Source: Paenibacillus sp. N3.4 (GTDB lineage Bacteria; Bacillota; Bacilli; Paenibacillales; NBRC-103111). From it: a stretch of 64,000 bases of DNA. The stretch lies in assembly GCF_008017805.1 (NCBI RefSeq), contig NZ_VRTT01000004.1:1-64000 (forward strand). Reading direction: 5' to 3'. Shown here in pieces: positions 60,306 to 64,000 of the stretch (positions within the stretch are counted from its first letter, which is position 1; every line of letters begins with the position of its first letter). The position numbers were made by a program, and so were the translations under genes. The notes beneath the pieces were generated by a model that searched no databases, was not told where the DNA came from, and saw only the letters and a program-made list of their open reading frames with translations.

Positions 60306-61934
60306 ATGATGTTAGGAGTCATAGGTTCAAAGCGAATCGGGATTACGGTGGATCAATTAGGGGTCCGCTATGTAACAGTTAAGAAGAGAAAAACATGGGA
60401 AATCGGATCAAGCGGTTATTTGCCAATTCCATCGGGTATTATTGTTGAAGAACAAATAGTCAATGCGGAATCTTTGAGTTTGCAAGTTAAGCAGTGGGTG
60501 AAACAGCAGAACTTGAAGGGTGCCACGGCAACGATTGCTATTCCTACTTCTCAAATCATTATTCGTAAAATGAGAATCCCTAGTATAAAAACACAGGAGC
60601 TCCGGCAGCTTGTTGAATTAGAGGTGGAGACGGCACTTCGCCTGCCTTTTGAAGATCCAATTTATGATTTTATTCAAGTCAGTCATGACGATGAAAGTAC
60701 CCAGGTTCTTGTATTTGCTGCTCCTAAGAAGCTGATCATGAGTTATGTCAGGGTATTTGAGGATGCGGGCGTCCATGTCCGAGCGGCAGAAATTTCAGCA
60801 ACCGCTTTAACAAGGGCCATTGCTGCCCAGCAGGAAGAGTTTTTTGAAGAAACGATGCTCGTTTCCTTGGATCAAGGCGCTCTAGAAGTGTATATGTTGC
60901 AAAATGGAAATCCCATTTTTATGCGTACGATTACTTTATTTGAACATGATACCGATGATCATGAAGAGCTTACTTCGGATCAGGTTGGGGAAATTATAGC
61001 TGAAATTTCGAGAATGCTTAGTTTTTATCAATACAGTATTCAAGAGGGGACAAGCCGGATATCCCACATTGTTGTAACGGGAGCGAATAAAGGAAGAATC
61101 CAGCTGCATAAGGAGCTTCAACAGTCTTTGTCGGAGCTGAAGGTTGAAACGGTAGATTTCGACGTATTTTCGAAGGAACGTTCCAACGATTTTAATGCGA
61201 ATGCCTATCGTGTGGCCGTCGGTGTGTCGATGTTTACGAAGAGAAATGCGCAAATTAATTTGCTTCCTCATCGGAAAACAGAGACAAAGGTTAAGTTATT
61301 CTTACTGATCCTATTTGTTTTTGCTTGGGTTGCAGGTATGGCACTTAGCGGAATGACATATGTCAATAATCAGAAAAGCATGACTCAAAATACGGCGAGA
61401 ATCGCTCAACTGAATCAGACCAAGAAAGTCGCTGAAGCTAAAATAACTAAAAAACCGGAAAATCAAACAGATCCTGCTTCTTTTATTGCGGCGACAAGAG
61501 CGAATCGGAAAGATGTTGTTGCTATCGTGAACGAATTGAAAAAGCCATTGCCGATGGATGCGCAAATTAGTACAATGGCTTATTCAGCTGAATCTCAGAT
61601 TACGTTAACTGTTCTTTTTGCCAAAATGGAGGATTCAGCTCGTTATTTATTTGATTTGCGCAGGCTGTCTTTTGGGGAGAACACCCTGCTTCAATCCATT
61701 ACGGAGACTACAAGCGGGTCTTCGACCAATAATACGGGGACGAATAATAGCAATGCAGCTGCAGATCAAACAGGATCAACGAATTCAACGACTCCTACTA
61801 ACAATTTGCAAACAACGAAGTACTATACGGTAAATTATACGATCTCGTTCAAAAAAGAAGCTGCCAAAGATACAAGTGCGAAGGCGAATACAGAAGTGAA
61901 AGGGGCGGATACGACGAATGTCCAGCAAAAATAA
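60306..61934 (+). CDS. PilM-PilN fusion protein
   Basis: A 542-aa protein joining two usually separate pilus proteins. Residues 1 to ~310 are PilM-like (actin fold; SKRIGITVDQLGVRYV, QELRQLVELEVETALRLP, AAPKKLIMSYVRVFEDAG, SLDQGALEVYML). At ~316 the PilN hallmark INLLP (QINLLPHRK) appears, followed by a membrane helix (about 327-347), coiled coil and periplasm-type domain with a Thr/Asn/Ser-rich insert. In two-gene systems the PilN INLLP peptide docks in a PilM groove; here both are tethered. It overlaps pilO by 17 nt. Confidence 0.87.
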   Translation: MMLGVIGSKRIGITVDQLGVRYVTVKKRKTWEIGSSGYLPIPSGIIVEEQIVNAESLSLQVKQWVKQQNLKGATATIAIPTSQIIIRKMRIPSIKTQELRQLVELEVETALRLPFEDPIYDFIQVSHDDESTQVLVFAAPKKLIMSYVRVFEDAGVHVRAAEISATALTRAIAAQQEEFFEETMLVSLDQGALEVYMLQNGNPIFMRTITLFEHDTDDHEELTSDQVGEIIAEISRMLSFYQYSIQEGTSRISHIVVTGANKGRIQLHKELQQSLSELKVETVDFDVFSKERSNDFNANAYRVAVGVSMFTKRNAQINLLPHRKTETKVKLFLLILFVFAWVAGMALSGMTYVNNQKSMTQNTARIAQLNQTKKVAEAKITKKPENQTDPASFIAATRANRKDVVAIVNELKKPLPMDAQISTMAYSAESQITLTVLFAKMEDSARYLFDLRRLSFGENTLLQSITETTSGSSTNNTGTNNSNAAADQTGSTNSTTPTNNLQTTKYYTVNYTISFKKEAAKDTSAKANTEVKGADTTNVQQK

Positions 61935-62520
61935 TACGCAAACCTTACTTTTGTTCGTTGCTGTTCTTTTGTTTCTCGGTCTTTTCGCTTTTTATTACTT
62001 TTTGCAAATACCTTCAAGCAATAAAGTCAAGGCTCAGGAAAGTGAGATTGCGACATTAGACAAACAAGTGCAGCTTTTGAACAAAAAAATAAGCGACAAG
62101 CAGAAAGAGGACGTCGGTCCCTCGATTAAAGAAATTCAAGCTGCGCTTCCGCTTTGGGACAATACGGAGCAATTGACATTGGATTTAAATAAAATTAAAA
62201 ATGATACCAAGGTTACGTTTAACTCCATCGCATATTCCGTAAGTGATAAAACAACCCAGCAAGGTGAAGCCAATAAAAAAAATGCTTATCCGAATGTCCG
62301 AGAAGTGAAAGTAACGACAGCGATAATGGGGACGTTCAAAGATATTACGGATGCTATCACGCAGCTCCAAGCTTTGCCTAGATTAGTCAATATAGATACA
62401 GTCAATTATGGTAATCTCCCTAAGGATTTAACACGAAGAATTACGGTTAATTTAACATTTACGGCTTATTTCGACCCCTCATACAAATCAAAAGTCGATA
62501 AAGTAGAGTTGCCCTATTAA
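61918..62520 (+). CDS. Type IV pilus assembly protein PilO
   Basis: A 200-aa bitopic protein: short N-terminus, one helix (LLLFVAVLLFLGLFAFYYFL), a coiled coil (about 37-68) and a ferredoxin-like domain (REVKVTTAIMGTFKDITDAI, LVNIDTVNYG). This is the PilO layout, and it partners the PilN part of the preceding fusion. It is the last gene of the operon; PilP and PilQ are absent, consistent with lack of an outer membrane. Confidence 0.87.
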   Translation: MSSKNNTQTLLLFVAVLLFLGLFAFYYFLQIPSSNKVKAQESEIATLDKQVQLLNKKISDKQKEDVGPSIKEIQAALPLWDNTEQLTLDLNKIKNDTKVTFNSIAYSVSDKTTQQGEANKKNAYPNVREVKVTTAIMGTFKDITDAITQLQALPRLVNIDTVNYGNLPKDLTRRITVNLTFTAYFDPSYKSKVDKVELPY

Positions 62521-62523
62521 AAC

Positions 62524-62571
62524 AAAGACCACCTCAACAGCGATCCTATCGCAGTGAGGTGGTCTTTCTCA
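62524..62571. terminator. Bidirectional terminator after pilO
   Basis: AAAGACCACCTCA..GCGAT / ATCGC..TGAGGTGGTCTTT, for pilO and the convergent nitroreductase gene. Confidence 0.85.
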
Positions 62572-62580
62572 ATACATTTA

Positions 62581-63183
62581 TTACAGCTCTTTTCCAAATT
62601 CTCCACTAAATAAAGACTCGCTGATAGCGCGTCTGTCGGAAGGGATTTCGCGTGATTGGAATTTCTCAGCGAGAGCATCGAGAGGACCTTGATAACCGAT
62701 AGCAATGACCGCATGCACGTCATAATCTTCAGGAACATGCAAATCCTTGCGAGCTTGTTCGCGGTCAAATCCGCCCATTGCGTGAGTAATGAGCCCTTGA
62801 TTAGCTGCTTCTAATGCCAAGTAACCCCAAGCTGCACCAGCGTCAAATCCATGAGTAGGATTGTTGCCGCCATTTGCCGTTTTGGTATGTGAGATGATAA
62901 GTGCCAGTACAGGCGCTTTTTCACACCATTCTCTATTCATTGGGGCAATGAAATCATAGAACTTGGCCCGTTGTTCAGACGTGCGGGCGACTATAAAGCG
63001 CCAAGGCTGCAAGTTGCTTCCGGAGGGTGCCCATCTAGCTGCCTCAAAAAGACTGAACAATACATCTTCCGTCACTTCTTGTTCACTGAATGAACGTGGT
63101 GACCAGCGAGTTAGAAATTGAGGGTTGATTTCATAGTCAGGTTGACGACTGGCTTCGATTTCCGTGGGTAAAGATGCTGTCAT
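62581..63183 (-). CDS. Nitroreductase family protein
   Basis: A 200-aa flavoprotein: RWSPRSFSEQEV (FMN phosphate site), ARWAPSGSNLQPWRFIV and a late GYQGPLDAL segment. It belongs to the NfsB/FRase-like nitroreductase family, acting on nitro compounds, quinones or flavins with NAD(P)H. An SD AGGAGG is visible before the ATG on the minus strand. The substrate is unknown. Confidence 0.9.
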   Translation of the reverse strand: MTASLPTEIEASRQPDYEINPQFLTRWSPRSFSEQEVTEDVLFSLFEAARWAPSGSNLQPWRFIVARTSEQRAKFYDFIAPMNREWCEKAPVLALIISHTKTANGGNNPTHGFDAGAAWGYLALEAANQGLITHAMGGFDREQARKDLHVPEDYDVHAVIAIGYQGPLDALAEKFQSREIPSDRRAISESLFSGEFGKEL

Positions 63184-63306
63184 TATGAATTCCTCCTTGA
63201 TCTATTTTTGTTCATCTTAATTTTACCTGATTTTTCCTCATTATACGAATTTCTTAGAACAATCTAGTTTGTATGTTTCTACACATATTGGGTAAAACTA
63301 GTTTCT

Positions 63307-63558
63307 ATGAAAGTAAAGTACCAAGAAAAGGTGCGGTGTGCTGTGAATTTTACTAGTCATGATGTGATAATCATTGAAAGAGCTTTAAAAACAGCGATGA
63401 AGCACGAGGGTGAAGAGCAGCGGACAAGGGATTATCAGGAAGTATTATACAAATTGCAGGAAAGTGCGAAGCAAGCCCTTTCTGTGAATCCTCAAATGGC
63501 AAAAGTAGATCATGATGGAATTCGTTATGATTATGATGATTCATCAGATCTTATGTAG
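63307..63558 (+). CDS. Small conserved-looking protein, unknown
   Basis: Up to 83 aa, charged and helical (SHDVIIIERALKTAMKHEGEEQ, YQEVLYKLQESAKQAL), with an acidic tail YDYDDSSDLM. I do not recognise the family. ATG 63307 has no SD; GTG 63343 (NFTSHDVII onward, 71 aa) follows AAAAGG by about 11 nt and may be the true start. It lies 57 nt before the helicase gene and could be co-transcribed. Confidence 0.55.
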   Translation: MKVKYQEKVRCAVNFTSHDVIIIERALKTAMKHEGEEQRTRDYQEVLYKLQESAKQALSVNPQMAKVDHDGIRYDYDDSSDLM

Positions 63559-63615
63559 ACATGCGAACGTGTATTCTGTAAAATAGAAGAAACAACATGT
63601 GAGGAGATTCGGCTG

Positions 63616-64000
63616 ATGAATCCTTTAACAGGTAAGGTTTCTTCCATTTTAGAGATGATAGACTGGTTGCGTAAATCATCAGAACTAATGTCGCAAGTGA
63701 CATACTGGCATACGGTTCCCCCGCGTGACCCGAAGCTGGCTGAATTTCCAGATGGGTTGCACGAGGGTATTCGTACTGCTTTACAACATAAACACATTCA
63801 ACGTTTATATACACACCAAGCGGAATCATTCCGTCATGTCACCTCAGGCCAACATGTGGTAACCGTAACGCCAACGGCTTCGGGTAAGACGTTATGTTAC
63901 AATTTGCCCGTTCTCCAAAAGATTCTTGAGAATGATGCTTCTCGCGCCTTATATTTGTTTCCTACCAAGGCGCTTGCTCAAGATCAGGTCGCTGAATTGC
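63616..64000 (+). CDS. DEAD/DEAH-box helicase, MrfA/YprA-like (3' end outside window)
   Basis: The frame is open from ATG 63616 (GAGGAG 9 nt upstream) to the window edge, 128 codons. The sequence reads HTVPPRDPKLAEFP, LYTHQAESF (Q motif), TPTASGKTL (Walker A) and LFPTKALAQDQ (motif Ia). This is the order and wording of the YprA/MrfA helicases, which in B. subtilis repair mitomycin lesions with MrfB. The zinc-binding C-terminus and any mrfB gene lie beyond the window. Confidence 0.85.
   Translation, partial: MNPLTGKVSSILEMIDWLRKSSELMSQVTYWHTVPPRDPKLAEFPDGLHEGIRTALQHKHIQRLYTHQAESFRHVTSGQHVVTVTPTASGKTLCYNLPVLQKILENDASRALYLFPTKALAQDQVAEL

Overview
The window reads as a chromosomal segment of a spore-forming, low-to-mid GC Bacillota bacterium, most like Paenibacillus or a close relative. 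This rests on gene order and content: mutS-(ctp)-mutL-(MTase)-miaA-hfq, then spoVK ... hflX-ynbB-glnR-glnA, then divergent lexA/yneA, all arranged as in Bacillales. A SspH-type spore protein, a YjcZ-type micro-protein, Firmicute-type SOS, Fur and GlnR operators, and GTG/TTG starts with strong Shine-Dalgarno (SD) sequences agree. No rRNA, tRNA, CRISPR array, insertion sequence or prophage was seen.

Layout. 1-8.1 kb: mismatch repair and tRNA modification operon (mutS, S41 protease, mutL, RsmJ-like methyltransferase, miaA, hfq). 8.2-17 kb: a class A penicillin-binding protein split by a 1-nt frameshift, a cyclophilin lipoprotein, an esterase, a YdcF-like protein, an SDR enzyme, two GNAT enzymes, a lipoate ligase and a small monooxygenase. 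17-28 kb: spoVK, an acyltransferase-3, a Fur-controlled efeUOB iron-uptake operon, then hflX-ynbB-glnR-glnA. 28-38 kb: accessory small genes (a hydrophilic 56-aa ORF, sspH-like, MFS/serine hydrolase with divergent Lrp, yjcZ-like, OsmC, a two-helix micro-protein, aminopeptidase), then lexA/yneA, DUF896 and HAD genes, and acireductone dioxygenase. 38-46 kb: metH, rnz, a 38-aa prepilin-like ORF, and a three-gene membrane-lipid-looking cluster (OlsB-like, LPLAT-like, YdjM-like). 46-62.5 kb: a type IV pilus region. 62.5-64 kb: nitroreductase, a small hypothetical, and the start of an MrfA/YprA-type helicase.

The most distinctive part is the type IV pilus region. Three minor-pilin-like genes (PilV/PilW/PilX-like, the third split by a frameshift) converge on a gene for a 1852-residue secreted protein. 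That protein has a beta-trefoil-like head, a DUF5057-like middle and about 4.5 alternating Ig-like dyads. Next comes pilB-pilT-pilC-pilA-pilD-pilMN-pilO, in which PilM and PilN are one polypeptide. No secretin or PilP is present here, as expected of a monoderm. I infer that the minor pilins plus the giant protein may be a monoderm counterpart of the Gram-negative PilVWX-PilY1 tip complex. The 3' half of pilC and the start of pilA are much more AT-rich than the genes around them, which suggests exchange of the pilin segment.

Two apparent 1-nt deletions in short homopolymers (PBP at A6, 9337-9342; pilX-like at GGG, 47388-47390) could be base-calling errors or real inactivating or phase-variable mutations. 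The sequence alone cannot decide.
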